NCBI RefSeq assembly: GCF_900109045.1
Contig: NZ_FNYL01000011.1
Span: 62,001-126,000 of the forward strand
Direction: 5' to 3'
DNA from: Dyadobacter sp. SG02
GTDB lineage: Bacteria > Bacteroidota > Bacteroidia > Cytophagales > Spirosomataceae
Length of the DNA stretch: 64,000 bases
The notes beneath the pieces were generated by a model. The model saw only the letters and a program-made list of their open reading frames with translations, was not told where the DNA came from and made no database searches. The stretch's first letter is position 1; each line of letters begins with the position of its first letter. Both the position numbers and the translations under genes were made by a program. Positions 15,907 to 25,543 of the stretch are shown in pieces.

Positions 15907-18900
15907 ATGAGAAAAACTTCGACTCTATCAGTCAGGACCGGGATAATCCGAAACTGCCTTATGCAGGTGACGGCCGTTTGCGGCCTCCATGCTATTGCAG
16001 CAGCTGAAATACCGGTTCCCGAAGGCCAGCCCAAAAAGCATGTTGAAACCAACATGAACATATTGCAGGAGATTACCCTTACCGGAAAAGTGACCACCGA
16101 AGGGTCGTCCGAGGGGTTACCCGGCGTTACGGTAGTAATTTCCGATGCCAACGGCAACAACAAACAAGGTGCAACTACCAATGAATCAGGCTCTTTTAGT
16201 TTCGCGAATCTGCAAACGGGCCAGCGATACAATTTCGAATTCAGCTATATCGGTTTTGAAAAGCAGTCGCTCAAAGATTTTCTGCTGACCGAAAGCAATG
16301 CGAATTCCATCGAGATCAAGCTCAAAGAATCGGCTTCCAACCTCAGCGAAGTGGTGGTGGTAGGTTACGGAAGCACTACGAAAAAGGACATTACCGGTTC
16401 TGTGAAGTCGTTGAAAAGCGCGGAGTTCAACCAGGGGATCATCAACTCGCCCGAGCAATTGCTGCAAGGAAGGGTATCGGGCGTAAATATCACGTCGGCA
16501 ACGGGTGAGCCGGGCGGCAAGACCAACATTACCGTGCGCGGACCGGGCGGTGTGCGTACTGGAAGTACGCCGTTGTTCGTAGTCGACGGTATGGCGCTCG
16601 ACAACAGTGGTACCGGCGGCGATGCCAACCCGCTCAACTTCCTGAACCCGCAGGATATTGAGTCGATAGATGTATTGAAAGACGCTTCGGCCACAGCCAT
16701 TTACGGTGCGCGTGGTGCGAACGGGGTGATCCTCATTACGACCAAGAAAGGTAAGTCCGGCCAGGCTAGTGTCACCTACTCGGGAAGCCTTGGCATTTCC
16801 AATGTGGCACGCCCGCTGGATGTGCTCTCGGGACCCGATTTTTTGGCGGAAGCCGCTAAACTCGGCGCTACGGTAACCGACGGGAAAGCTAACACGGATT
16901 GGCAAAAAGAAATTTTCCGGACAGCTACTACCCACAACCACAATATATCGGTTGGCGGTGGCAGCGAGAAAATGACTTACTACGCGTCATTCGGAGCCCA
17001 AAAACAACAAGGTATCCTGAAAAACAGTCAGCAGAACCGTTACACGGGTCGTGTGAACCTCTCCCAAAAATTGTTTGAGGACCGGGTGACACTGGATTTC
17101 AACCTTAATGCTACAAATACCCAAAACCAGCGTCCCAATATCCAGGGTACGATTGGTAGTGCCCTGACCATCAATCCGACTTACGCTCCTTACGACGCAA
17201 ACGGACAAGTGGCTCAATACCAGGACCTCACCAACCCGCTGTTCACTTTGCAGCAGTACAAGGAGGTCCTGACGACCAATCGTGTGCTGGCGAGCATTTC
17301 GCCTTCCGTGAAGATTATCGACGGGCTGGTGTATAAACTGAACTTTGGCATCGATAACTCCACCGCGACACAGGATAAGCAATTGCTGCCAAGCACGATC
17401 CCGGCGGAAATCGGACGTCTGGAAAACTACGGCCTGCGCAACACCAACAGGTTGCTCGAAAACTACCTGACCTACACGTTGAATACGAAAATGCACAGCC
17501 TGACGGCCTTGCTCGGTCATTCATACCAGCGTATTTTTATCCAGAGCCGCAATTTCAGCATCAACAAGTTCCCGATTTCCGATATCGAGCCGATCTACAA
17601 TCCAGGTCTCGGGCAGGATCTTTCGTTGGCGCTGAACCAGCCAGGCGGTTTCGCGACGATCAATGAGCTGCAATCGTTCTTCGGCCGTGCGAGCTATGGT
17701 TTCAAAGACAAGTATTTGCTCACCGCAACATTGCGTATCGACGGTTCCTCGAAATTCGGTTCTAACAACAAATACGGATCATTCCCTTCATTCTCTGCAG
17801 GTTGGAGGATTTCGGAAGAAGCTTTCATGAAATCGTCGCCTTTCTCGGAACTGAAACTCCGTGCGGGCTGGGGATCGACGGGTAATCAGGAGATTCCTTC
17901 CAAAATCACCCAGGCGCGGTTTACATCGGTCGTTTCGGGAACAACAAGCTATCCACTGGATGGCGGCACCACTTATCCGGGTGGTACTACCTACGCGCGT
18001 CTGGCCAACCCCAACATTCAGTGGGAAGTGTCCAAACAGACCGACTTAGGTCTTGATTTCGGTTTGTTCAAAGGTGCATTAAGCGGGGAAATCGACTATT
18101 TCAGAAAAGTATCCGAAAAGATGCTTTTGGAAGTAATCCCTGCCGACCCCGTTCAGCCAGCGGGTACTTTCTGGACCAACGTACCTGATATGCAGATCAT
18201 TAACCAGGGTATGGAATTCGACCTGAACTACCGCAATTCATTGGAAAACGGCCTCAGATACTCGATAGGTGGAAATATCACTTTCATCAAAAACCGCGTA
18301 GAGAACTCGCCTTACACCGTAATCCCGTCAGGTTCGGCGCAGGGTTCCGGTTTGACTTCCGCTACGATCAACGGTTATATCAATGGTGAAGCGATCGGCT
18401 CATTCTATCTGAAAGAATTCCTTGGTTTCGACGAGAACGGGATCAGCAAATTCCGCGACGTGGACGGTAACGGCATTGTGAACGACGCAGACCGGATCGT
18501 GGCGGGTACCGCATTGCCTACACGCATGTATAACTTCAACGGAAATATCAGTTTCAAAGGCTTCGATCTGAGCGCGAATTTCAACGGGGTAGCGGGAAAC
18601 AAAGTGTATGACAACACCGCGAACTCGAACTTCTACAAACTGAAATTGTCGAAAGGTGTGAACGTAACCCGGGAGGCACTCGACTCGCCCCAGGAATCGG
18701 TGAACAACTCGGCAGGTGTTTCCACAAGATACCTCAAAAGCGGTGCTTACCTGAGACTGAACAACCTGGCATTGGGCTATAACCTCAATACCACCAAACT
18801 CGGCATCAACAGATGGGTACCAACGGCCCGCATTTCGGTTACAGGCCAGAACCTCGCATTGTGGACCAAATACAATGGCTACGACCCGGAAGTGAACAAC

Positions 18901-18996
18901 GACCGTTCAATCGGCGGCATTACCTCTTACGGTATCGACTACCTGAGCTATCCGAAATCGAAAACCATCATTTTCTCGATCAATCTTGGCTTTTAA
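15907..18996 (+). CDS. SusC/RagA TonB-dependent outer-membrane transporter
   Basis: A 1029-residue protein. The N-terminus has a hydrophobic export segment (~residues 18-33), then a carboxypeptidase-regulatory-like domain (~54-145; LTGKVTTEGSSEGLPGVTVVI). The TonB-box-like stretch EVVVVGYGSTTKKDITGSV follows, then the plug (GRVSGVNIT, PLFVVDGM, IESIDVLKDASATAIYGARGANGVILITTKKG) and a 22-strand barrel ending in aromatic KTIIFSINLGF. It transports a substrate captured by the SusD lipoprotein 10 bp downstream. No glycosidase sits nearby. The upstream operator pair ties it to the inositol regulon, so inositol or a small inositol conjugate is a candidate substrate. Confidence 0.92.
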   Translation: MRKTSTLSVRTGIIRNCLMQVTAVCGLHAIAAAEIPVPEGQPKKHVETNMNILQEITLTGKVTTEGSSEGLPGVTVVISDANGNNKQGATTNESGSFSFANLQTGQRYNFEFSYIGFEKQSLKDFLLTESNANSIEIKLKESASNLSEVVVVGYGSTTKKDITGSVKSLKSAEFNQGIINSPEQLLQGRVSGVNITSATGEPGGKTNITVRGPGGVRTGSTPLFVVDGMALDNSGTGGDANPLNFLNPQDIESIDVLKDASATAIYGARGANGVILITTKKGKSGQASVTYSGSLGISNVARPLDVLSGPDFLAEAAKLGATVTDGKANTDWQKEIFRTATTHNHNISVGGGSEKMTYYASFGAQKQQGILKNSQQNRYTGRVNLSQKLFEDRVTLDFNLNATNTQNQRPNIQGTIGSALTINPTYAPYDANGQVAQYQDLTNPLFTLQQYKEVLTTNRVLASISPSVKIIDGLVYKLNFGIDNSTATQDKQLLPSTIPAEIGRLENYGLRNTNRLLENYLTYTLNTKMHSLTALLGHSYQRIFIQSRNFSINKFPISDIEPIYNPGLGQDLSLALNQPGGFATINELQSFFGRASYGFKDKYLLTATLRIDGSSKFGSNNKYGSFPSFSAGWRISEEAFMKSSPFSELKLRAGWGSTGNQEIPSKITQARFTSVVSGTTSYPLDGGTTYPGGTTYARLANPNIQWEVSKQTDLGLDFGLFKGALSGEIDYFRKVSEKMLLEVIPADPVQPAGTFWTNVPDMQIINQGMEFDLNYRNSLENGLRYSIGGNITFIKNRVENSPYTVIPSGSAQGSGLTSATINGYINGEAIGSFYLKEFLGFDENGISKFRDVDGNGIVNDADRIVAGTALPTRMYNFNGNISFKGFDLSANFNGVAGNKVYDNTANSNFYKLKLSKGVNVTREALDSPQESVNNSAGVSTRYLKSGAYLRLNNLALGYNLNTTKLGINRWVPTARISVTGQNLALWTKYNGYDPEVNNDRSIGGITSYGIDYLSYPKSKTIIFSINLGF

Positions 18997-19006
18997 TTAT
19001 TGACCC

Positions 19007-20701
19007 ATGAAGAAGAAACTATCAACCATATTTGCGGTAACCGGCCTGCTGATGCTCAGCAACGCTTGTACCGACCTGAAAGAACAAGTGCTGGACGAAA
19101 CGCTCAGTGTGAAACTTTCGGAAGAAGAAACCGTGAACGGGCTGCTTGCACCTACCTATGCATTGCTGCCCAACCTTTTCCAGCATACCACCTATTTCGC
19201 ATTGCAGGAAATCTCGACCGACGAGGCCATTCTCCCCTACCGCGGTGGCACAGACTGGGGCGACAACGGTATTTATCTTGCATTGCACGGGCATAATACC
19301 ACCAGCACCGATCCGAACGTGAACAACACCTGGAACCAGCTGGTACAATCCATTTCAAGATGTATCACTGCTATCGAAGGCCTTAAAACGGCAACATCGC
19401 CTAATGTGGCGCTTTATACGGCCGAAGCCCGCGGGATGCGTGCCTATTACAATATGGTGATGCTGGATTTGTTCGGTATTGTGTTTGTGAAGGACGATCC
19501 CGGCACGACCTCTACGATTATCCGCGGCGATGAGGCGGTGAAATACATCGAAAGCGAATTCCTCGCCGTAGAGCCCCTGTTGAAGCCCAAATCGGCAGTA
19601 GGCCCGGGGCGTCTGAACCAGGCCGCGGTGTGGAGCTTGCTGGCCCGTCTGAATCTGAATGCTGCCGTATACCGCAACATTTACGGCACCACATTCGATT
19701 TCAAAGCCGAGGATATGGACAAAGTGATTCAGTATACCGATAAGGTGATCAACTCGGGACAGGCGAAACTCTCGGCCGATTATTTCGCGATTTTTGGCAA
19801 TGACAACCATACCAACGACGAAATCATTTTCGCGGTTGACCAGCGCGCCGAACTGAACGGACACAACCGGATGGCCTATTTCTCGATCTCGGGTGACCAG
19901 TTCCCACTGGCCGAATTCCCCGCAGCGAACGGTACCGATGGCCCGGGTATCACCTCCGATTTCTACCAGACCTGGGTACAGGCCTACGGCGCGGTCGACC
20001 CATCGCGTGACCCGCGTTTTTACCAGCAGAATATGTCGGTTTACACCAATGCGGCCGACACCTGTATCACCGACGCCGACTACAAGATCAACCGCGGTAT
20101 CCTGAGAGGCCAGCAATACGGTGCATTGCGCGTGAACGGCGCTTTCGTCCGCTGCCCCGATGGTAAGCTGAAAGTGGGAAAACTGACTTATGTGACACGT
20201 AACCGCGCCGATCTGCCCGTAAGTTTCTCCGAAATGATCGACTTTACGACCGCCGGCAGCAACTACAACACCGGCTACCGTGTGGAGAAATACGAGTTCA
20301 GCAACAAGTCGAACACCGGCCGTAACCGTGGCGAGGCCGATATCGTGATCACCCGCCTGGCGGACGTCTACCTGATGCGCGCCGAAGCGAAACTCCGTAA
20401 AAGCAACGATGCAGCCGGAGCCCTGGCCGACGTGAACCTCGTACGTGCGTCACGCACGAAGACGCTCGCGCCACCCGCGCTCACGAGCATGACCCTGGAC
20501 CTCCTCTTCCGCGAACGCGGCTTCGAATTCTACTGGGAAATGCTCCGCCGCACTGACATGATCCGTTTCGGCAAATACGAAGGCAAATGGACCGAAAAAA
20601 CCAATGCCGACGTGAAGAAACGCATCTTCCCCATCCCGCAGACAGCCATCGACGGTGCGTCGAACCTGCCGGGCTATTTGAAACAGAATGATGGGTATTG
20701 A
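19007..20701 (+). CDS. SusD/RagB substrate-binding lipoprotein
   Basis: A 564-residue lipoprotein with signal MKKKLSTIFAVTGLLMLSNAC (lipobox LSNAC, Cys21). It has the TPR-like SusD fold, with an N-terminal SusD-like segment (EETVNGLLAPTYALLPN) and the conserved C-terminal RagB region (ITRLADVYLMRAEAKLR, LLFRERGFEFYWEMLRRTDMIRFGKYEGKW, and the terminal IFPIPQTAIDGASNLPGYLKQNDGY). It caps the SusC pore on the cell surface. It follows the SusC gene by 10 bp and is closed by a strong terminator, giving a two-gene transcript. Confidence 0.93.
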   Translation: MKKKLSTIFAVTGLLMLSNACTDLKEQVLDETLSVKLSEEETVNGLLAPTYALLPNLFQHTTYFALQEISTDEAILPYRGGTDWGDNGIYLALHGHNTTSTDPNVNNTWNQLVQSISRCITAIEGLKTATSPNVALYTAEARGMRAYYNMVMLDLFGIVFVKDDPGTTSTIIRGDEAVKYIESEFLAVEPLLKPKSAVGPGRLNQAAVWSLLARLNLNAAVYRNIYGTTFDFKAEDMDKVIQYTDKVINSGQAKLSADYFAIFGNDNHTNDEIIFAVDQRAELNGHNRMAYFSISGDQFPLAEFPAANGTDGPGITSDFYQTWVQAYGAVDPSRDPRFYQQNMSVYTNAADTCITDADYKINRGILRGQQYGALRVNGAFVRCPDGKLKVGKLTYVTRNRADLPVSFSEMIDFTTAGSNYNTGYRVEKYEFSNKSNTGRNRGEADIVITRLADVYLMRAEAKLRKSNDAAGALADVNLVRASRTKTLAPPALTSMTLDLLFRERGFEFYWEMLRRTDMIRFGKYEGKWTEKTNADVKKRIFPIPQTAIDGASNLPGYLKQNDGY

Positions 20702-20720
20702 TAGTTAAGTAATAAGGAAA

Positions 20721-20758
20721 AGCCGGTCGGAGACGTTGCTCCGACCGGCTTTTTGTTT
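20721..20758. terminator. Strong terminator after SusD, shared by convergent genes
   Basis: A 12-bp perfect stem (AGCCGGTCGGAG at 20721-20732 and its complement at 20739-20750) with a 6-nt loop is followed by TTTTGTTT and preceded by AAAA. It stands between convergent stops, so it can serve both strands. Confidence 0.9.
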
Positions 20759-20775
20759 GGTTTAAACCAGAATTA

Positions 20776-23400
20776 CTATTCCAAAGGCTCTGCTACTTCC
20801 GCGCCTTCGCTCAACTCTTCCACCACCGGTTTTTCTCTATAAGTATTCACAAATGTGCGCTTCACGCGTTCGGAACTACTCATGTATGGAATCCAGATCG
20901 CGGCGTAGATGATGTTTCTGGAAGCTAATATGTAATTAAATGTCCCATTGTCTGTCAATGCGAAAGTGAGGACCTGGTCAATGAAAATACCTATTGCGGC
21001 GATGGTGAGAAACCGGATGTAAAATTTAGGAAATGAGTCGCGCTTTTTAAAAAACAGGACTGCCAGAAAAATAGCAAATCCGAGCATTACTACATTGTAA
21101 TATACCTCTGCCATCATCAAGCCCCTGAACGACCACGAATGAAATGTCCCCTTCAATTCGTATGCATTCCACAGCGTATTGGTCAGGTAGCCATTGCGCA
21201 CAAGTTCAATCAGCATCCAAAACATTGCAAACGGCTGCACGGCGATGGAAAATCCGATAAACACCAGCCAACTTCCGATATGAATCGCTGGTTCATGGGA
21301 AGACCCGGCGCCAGGCGAATAAGGGTATAGTTTCTTGAAGAAGGTAAATGAAAATACAAATGCTGCCAATACAATACCAAGCATCGCTCCGTTGATATCC
21401 GAAGGCTTCATATCCCCTGCCTTCGGCTCGGTAAGCTGGTATTCCAGACTTCCCGCGAGTTTATCCATATCCGCCTTGAACTGTTTTGTCTGCGCTATCT
21501 GGAGATGGTCTTTCAGGTTTCTATAATGATAGCTCAACCGCCAGATGTATTCTTTGGGTAAATACTCCGATTCGAATTCGATCATGTAGCCTTCCCGCTT
21601 GATCTCCCATTTCTCTTGCGTAATATTAAATGGACCCGGCAAATGCACATTAATCGTGTATTTGCGGTCGAACGGGAATTTCAAATAGAGCGGATCTTTC
21701 CGCGGGCGCCCGGGCAGGAATGTGAGCTCGCCATAGAGCGTCTTTCCGAAAATGTCGAAGAAATACTTGTTGGTAGCACTATCGAGCTGCCACGGCTTTT
21801 TGATCGTATAGCGCTCCATCAGCGAAAAGTTATTGCCTTCCCGGTGATCATAGTATTCAAGCGTATCGGCAAAATCTACCTCGGTATGTTTGAAAACATC
21901 TTTGTAGAAATTGAGGTAATCTTCTTCCATTTGGGAAATATCGCTTTCCTGGAATTGTGTACGGAAATCGTTGGCCTCGGCATCATGGTAAACCGTCTTG
22001 ACTTCCAGCCGCCCCTGGGCCAGCGAGTCACCGGTGGCAGGAAGGTAGATGTCTTCCACGATGTCGACGGTGCCCGAATTATACCGGCTAATCTCCACCA
22101 GGCCCGACTGAACGCCGGAAAGAACCAGCCCTTTTCCATAAGGAGGGCAAAGCATACGCGACGCTATTCCCCCCTGCAATGAAATAGTGGCGTCGACAAA
22201 CGCGTACTCATCTTCATTACCCAGCCGTTGCTCGACCATCCGCACGCGTGCGATCACATGATTGAAATTCGAAGGGGAAGGCAGGTAATCGCTCAGGTGC
22301 GAGCGCTTGTAGGTATCCACGAGTACCGGGTCGCATTCAATGCCATTCGAACGCAAAATGGCGCAGAGCAGAAATGCCTTGTCTTTACAATCGCCATACC
22401 GCTGCGCGAACACTTCTTCCGGTCGGTGCGGCTTATGCGAGTTCTCGCCGGTTTCCACCCCAAGGTAACGGATCTCGTCCTGGACAAAGCGGATCGCCTT
22501 TCCGATGAATTCCAACCTGGTTTTACTTTCCGCCTTCCATTCATCCACTTTTTTCTTCAATGCACCCGTCGGCGCAGGTACCTGGTAAAAATGCAGGCCC
22601 CAGTCGATTACCTCCTTCCAGCTTTTGAATTCCGTTACCTGCACGAACGGTTCTTTGGAATACCAGCCGGGCACGTCCTCGTCGTAGGAGTCGTTCTTTA
22701 TATTATTGGCGGTCCATTCATAAACCGTATTTCCTCCGGCACTTCTTGTTGTTCTCGCCGGCGGCTTGTTGAAATCCTTGAAAGACAACGCGCGTCCCGC
22801 CGGCGCCAGAATGGCCGTGTGAATGTGGGAGATGTAATCATAGGCATCGAAATACAGGTTGGTCGAATACTTGTTCATAAACACCGGGTTCCAGCCCGTG
22901 CGTGAATACGATACATCGATGCGATCGCCTTTCCGGATATCCTTCAATGCGAGCGTAGCGGAATATTCGCCATTGTAAATAAACCGCTGACGCTCCGATT
23001 CGACGGGCAGCATCTTGAAATCGCGCAGGTTGAGTTGCGAGAAGCGCTGTCCGCCCCGCCACACGGTCAATTCATGAAATTCGATCCGCTCGTAGGCCGG
23101 ATTAAGCCTGATCGAAATCTCGGAGCCGTTCTGAATGCCGCTTTCGGAAACAATTTGCCTTACAAAACGGTGGTAGGAACTTTGGGCCGCCAGGTTGATC
23201 TGCCTGTCGAGAAACGAAATGTAATACCCCCCTGAAAAATCCTTCGCCGAAGGTACTTTTCCGCCCGGCGTAACCGGAATAACCCACGACGGAACAGGCT
23301 TGATACCAATGGAAGGAGCTGCCCGGAGTTCGCCAACGCACATAGCAAGCACACACAATACGGACAGGAGAAGTCGGATTGAAGGTAATGTAAAAGTCAA
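20776..23400 (-). CDS. DUF3857/transglutaminase-like protein with C-terminal membrane region
   Basis: An 874-residue exported protein with a signal peptide (residues ~1-28). Residues ~60-230 match the DUF3857 domain and ~270-390 a transglutaminase-like cysteine-protease fold. The catalytic triad candidates are Cys in QRYGDCKDKAFLLCAIL, His in NHVIARV and Asp in YAFVDATI. After a beta-rich region (~440-640) there are about six hydrophobic segments (~690-850) and a cytoplasmic acidic tail. The family is common in Bacteroidota; its substrates are unknown. It is monocistronic, lies between the SusC/SusD pair and the regulator, and shows no evident link to inositol. Confidence 0.82.
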   Translation of the reverse strand: MTFTLPSIRLLLSVLCVLAMCVGELRAAPSIGIKPVPSWVIPVTPGGKVPSAKDFSGGYYISFLDRQINLAAQSSYHRFVRQIVSESGIQNGSEISIRLNPAYERIEFHELTVWRGGQRFSQLNLRDFKMLPVESERQRFIYNGEYSATLALKDIRKGDRIDVSYSRTGWNPVFMNKYSTNLYFDAYDYISHIHTAILAPAGRALSFKDFNKPPARTTRSAGGNTVYEWTANNIKNDSYDEDVPGWYSKEPFVQVTEFKSWKEVIDWGLHFYQVPAPTGALKKKVDEWKAESKTRLEFIGKAIRFVQDEIRYLGVETGENSHKPHRPEEVFAQRYGDCKDKAFLLCAILRSNGIECDPVLVDTYKRSHLSDYLPSPSNFNHVIARVRMVEQRLGNEDEYAFVDATISLQGGIASRMLCPPYGKGLVLSGVQSGLVEISRYNSGTVDIVEDIYLPATGDSLAQGRLEVKTVYHDAEANDFRTQFQESDISQMEEDYLNFYKDVFKHTEVDFADTLEYYDHREGNNFSLMERYTIKKPWQLDSATNKYFFDIFGKTLYGELTFLPGRPRKDPLYLKFPFDRKYTINVHLPGPFNITQEKWEIKREGYMIEFESEYLPKEYIWRLSYHYRNLKDHLQIAQTKQFKADMDKLAGSLEYQLTEPKAGDMKPSDINGAMLGIVLAAFVFSFTFFKKLYPYSPGAGSSHEPAIHIGSWLVFIGFSIAVQPFAMFWMLIELVRNGYLTNTLWNAYELKGTFHSWSFRGLMMAEVYYNVVMLGFAIFLAVLFFKKRDSFPKFYIRFLTIAAIGIFIDQVLTFALTDNGTFNYILASRNIIYAAIWIPYMSSSERVKRTFVNTYREKPVVEELSEGAEVAEPLE

Positions 23401-23500
23401 GTTAATAAATCAGATAGAAGAGTTACAGATTGCCTAAGCTATTAATATTTCTCCAAAGTATCTGACAGTTACGAGCTATTTATTTACACAAAATAAAACC

Positions 23501-24532
23501 CTAAATCCGCAGCGACGACTCCCGGATCACCAGCTCGGATGGCAGTACAATGCTCTCCGGAGCGAAATCCCCCGAGCCGTTCAACTGGTTGAGAAACAGA
23601 CGCGAGGCTTCCATACCGATCTTCCGGCCCGGTCGATGCACGGTAGTGAGCGACGGGAATGTGTAGGCGGAGATCGGTGAATTGTCAAAACCGACGAGCC
23701 CGATGTCCTGGGGAATCCGGAGGCCTTTGTCCTTGGCCACGCGCATGGCGCCGATGGCTACCTGGTCGTTCACCCCGAAGATCGCGTCGGGCGGGGACGC
23801 CAGTTCGAGCAGGCGTTTAGTAGGTAGAATGGCGCTCTCTACATTGAAGTTGGTATTGAGAATCAAGTCCTCGCGGATGGGCATATTGTGTTTTTTCAAA
23901 CAATTGATATAACCCTTGAAACGCTGTTCGGAGACGGTGAGGCCGTTGGGGCCTTTCAGATGCGCTATTTGCTTATAACCGATTGAAATTAAATGCTCTA
24001 CCGCAGCGAATGCGCCATGGTAGTCGTCCACCGTGGCGCGGCTTGTTTCGAAATCCTCATATTCGCGGTCAATGAAAATAAGGGGGGTTTTGCGCTGGAT
24101 GACATTTTCAAGATGCTCGTAGTAACCGGCGTCGTAAGTCTCCTGTGAAACGGAGAGGAATATACCCTCCGTACGGTTAGAGAGCAGTTTGGAAAGCGAC
24201 TCTTTTTCCAGCAGGTAGCTTTCGTTGGTCACGCAGATATTGAGCGTGTAACCCATGGGCTGCAACACGGTATGCAGGCCTTCGATCACCGCGGTCTCGT
24301 AGTAATTGCTGATGGTCGGCACTACCACACCCAGCGAAGCAGTCTTTTTGTTGAGCAGGCTCAGCGACACTTCATTACGCTGGTAACCCACCTCTTTGGC
24401 ATATTCCTGGATGTTCTTCCGGGTGTCTTCGTTGATCGCCGGATGGTCGTTCAACGCACGCGAAACAGTGGATGGAGAGCAGCGAAAACGGCGTGCAATG
24501 TCTTTAATCGTAACAGGACGTGAGGAATTCAT
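23501..24532 (-). CDS. LacI-family regulator of the inositol locus (putative IolR)
   Basis: A 343-residue protein. The N-terminal helix-turn-helix TIKDIARRFRCSPSTVSRALNDHP (8-31) and hinge are typical of the LacI/PurR family. The remainder is the periplasmic-binding-protein-like effector domain (LGVVVPTISNYYE near 67, PLIFIDREYEDFE, VGFDNSPISAYTFPSLTTVHRPGRKIG). It is divergent from iolB, with one copy of the putative operator in the shared 126-bp gap. That implies regulation of iolB and autoregulation. The effector is probably myo-inositol or a pathway intermediate. Inositol repressors of other phyla (DeoR- or RpiR-type IolR) are unrelated, so the symbol is left empty. Confidence 0.88.
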   Translation of the reverse strand: MNSSRPVTIKDIARRFRCSPSTVSRALNDHPAINEDTRKNIQEYAKEVGYQRNEVSLSLLNKKTASLGVVVPTISNYYETAVIEGLHTVLQPMGYTLNICVTNESYLLEKESLSKLLSNRTEGIFLSVSQETYDAGYYEHLENVIQRKTPLIFIDREYEDFETSRATVDDYHGAFAAVEHLISIGYKQIAHLKGPNGLTVSEQRFKGYINCLKKHNMPIREDLILNTNFNVESAILPTKRLLELASPPDAIFGVNDQVAIGAMRVAKDKGLRIPQDIGLVGFDNSPISAYTFPSLTTVHRPGRKIGMEASRLFLNQLNGSGDFAPESIVLPSELVIRESSLRI

Positions 24533-24566
24533 GTGTTGGAATATAGCAATTAAATCTTTGAAATTT

Positions 24567-24581
24567 TTTCAAACGTTTGCA
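24567..24581 (+). promoter_or_regulatory. Putative LacI-type operator between regulator and iolB
   Basis: TTTCAAACGTTTGCA, identical to the two copies upstream of the SusC gene. The core palindrome CAAACGTTTG occupies 24570-24579. It overlaps the -33 region of the candidate iolB promoter and lies 35 bp upstream of the regulator start, so bound protein would block both directions. Confidence 0.75.
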
Positions 24582-24607
24582 TTCAATATTAACATATTTA
24601 CATTTTG
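24577..24607 (+). promoter_or_regulatory. Candidate iolB operon promoter
   Basis: TTG (24577-24579, inside the operator), a 19-bp spacer and TACATTTTG (24599-24607) have the same TTG-N19-TAnnnTTTG form as the candidate SusC promoter. The predicted leader is about 45 nt. Confidence 0.35.
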
Positions 24608-24658
24608 TGTTTAATTTATACAACACTATCATTGTGCAAATGTAATGGATTTACCACA

Positions 24659-25522
24659 ATGAGTAACCTGCTGATCAAGCCCCGAACACACGATAAGACC
24701 TATCATTCCCTCACCGCCGAACAGGCTGGCTGGACGTACCTGAACTTCGAAGCTAAAATACTGGAAGCAGGCGAACAAATCGTGGGAGATACGGGCGAAT
24801 ATGAATATTGCTTCGCATTGCTGGGCGGGAATTTCAAGGTGGAAGCCGCCGGACAGGTCTGGGAAACGGGTAATGGCCGCAAGGACGTGTTCAGCGGGAT
24901 CGGCCATGCGATGTACCTTTCGCGCCGTACACCGTTCGTGCTCACCGCGCAGTCGCCTGGTACCGACATTGCGATTTGCAAAGTGCTTTCCGACGAAGAC
25001 CACCCTCCCCGCATGAAACGCCCGGAGGAAGCCGCTATCGAATACCGCGGGGGCGACAATGCCTACCGCCAGATCAACAGCCTGCTCGAACCGGGCTTCG
25101 GCTGCCACAAAATCGTTTGTGTGGAAGTGTACACCCCTTCCGGCAATTGGAGCTCCTTCCCCGCGCACAAGCACGACGAGCGCAAAGTAGCCGGGGACGG
25201 AACTTTGCTCGAAGCGAACCTCGAAGAAATCTATTTTTATAAAATCGACAAACCGCAGGGCTACGCCATCCAGCAGGTTTATACCGAAGACCGTTCGCTC
25301 GACGAGATTGTTCGTGTGAAAAACAATGAGGCCGTACTCGTTCCCAAAGGCTACCACCCGGTAGTGGCCGGCCATGGCTACAATGTGTATTATCTCAATT
25401 TCCTGGCGGGAAGCGACCAGTCGCTCGCCAACACGTCCGACCCAGACCACGACTGGATCTATGGGACCTGGAAAGGCTCCGATCCGAGACTACCGATCGT
25501 CACCGCCGAAATGAACGGATAG
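24659..25522 (+). CDS. iolB: 5-deoxy-glucuronate isomerase
   Basis: I chose the ATG at 24659 (MSNLLIKPRTH) over an upstream TTG; the product is 287 residues. It is a two-domain cupin protein that isomerises 5-deoxy-D-glucuronate to 2-deoxy-5-keto-D-gluconate, the fourth step of myo-inositol catabolism. Family landmarks are GWTYLNFEAKIL, GRKDVFSGIGHAMYLSRRT, the metal-binding NWSSFPAHKHDE (His in PAHKHD), the central LEEIYFYKIDKPQGYAIQQVY, and VPKGYHPVVAGHGYNVYYLNFLAG. It is first in the operon, with iolC 21 bp downstream. Confidence 0.95.
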   Translation: MSNLLIKPRTHDKTYHSLTAEQAGWTYLNFEAKILEAGEQIVGDTGEYEYCFALLGGNFKVEAAGQVWETGNGRKDVFSGIGHAMYLSRRTPFVLTAQSPGTDIAICKVLSDEDHPPRMKRPEEAAIEYRGGDNAYRQINSLLEPGFGCHKIVCVEVYTPSGNWSSFPAHKHDERKVAGDGTLLEANLEEIYFYKIDKPQGYAIQQVYTEDRSLDEIVRVKNNEAVLVPKGYHPVVAGHGYNVYYLNFLAGSDQSLANTSDPDHDWIYGTWKGSDPRLPIVTAEMNG

Positions 25523-25543
25523 GCGTTTCAAATAACCACTAAC

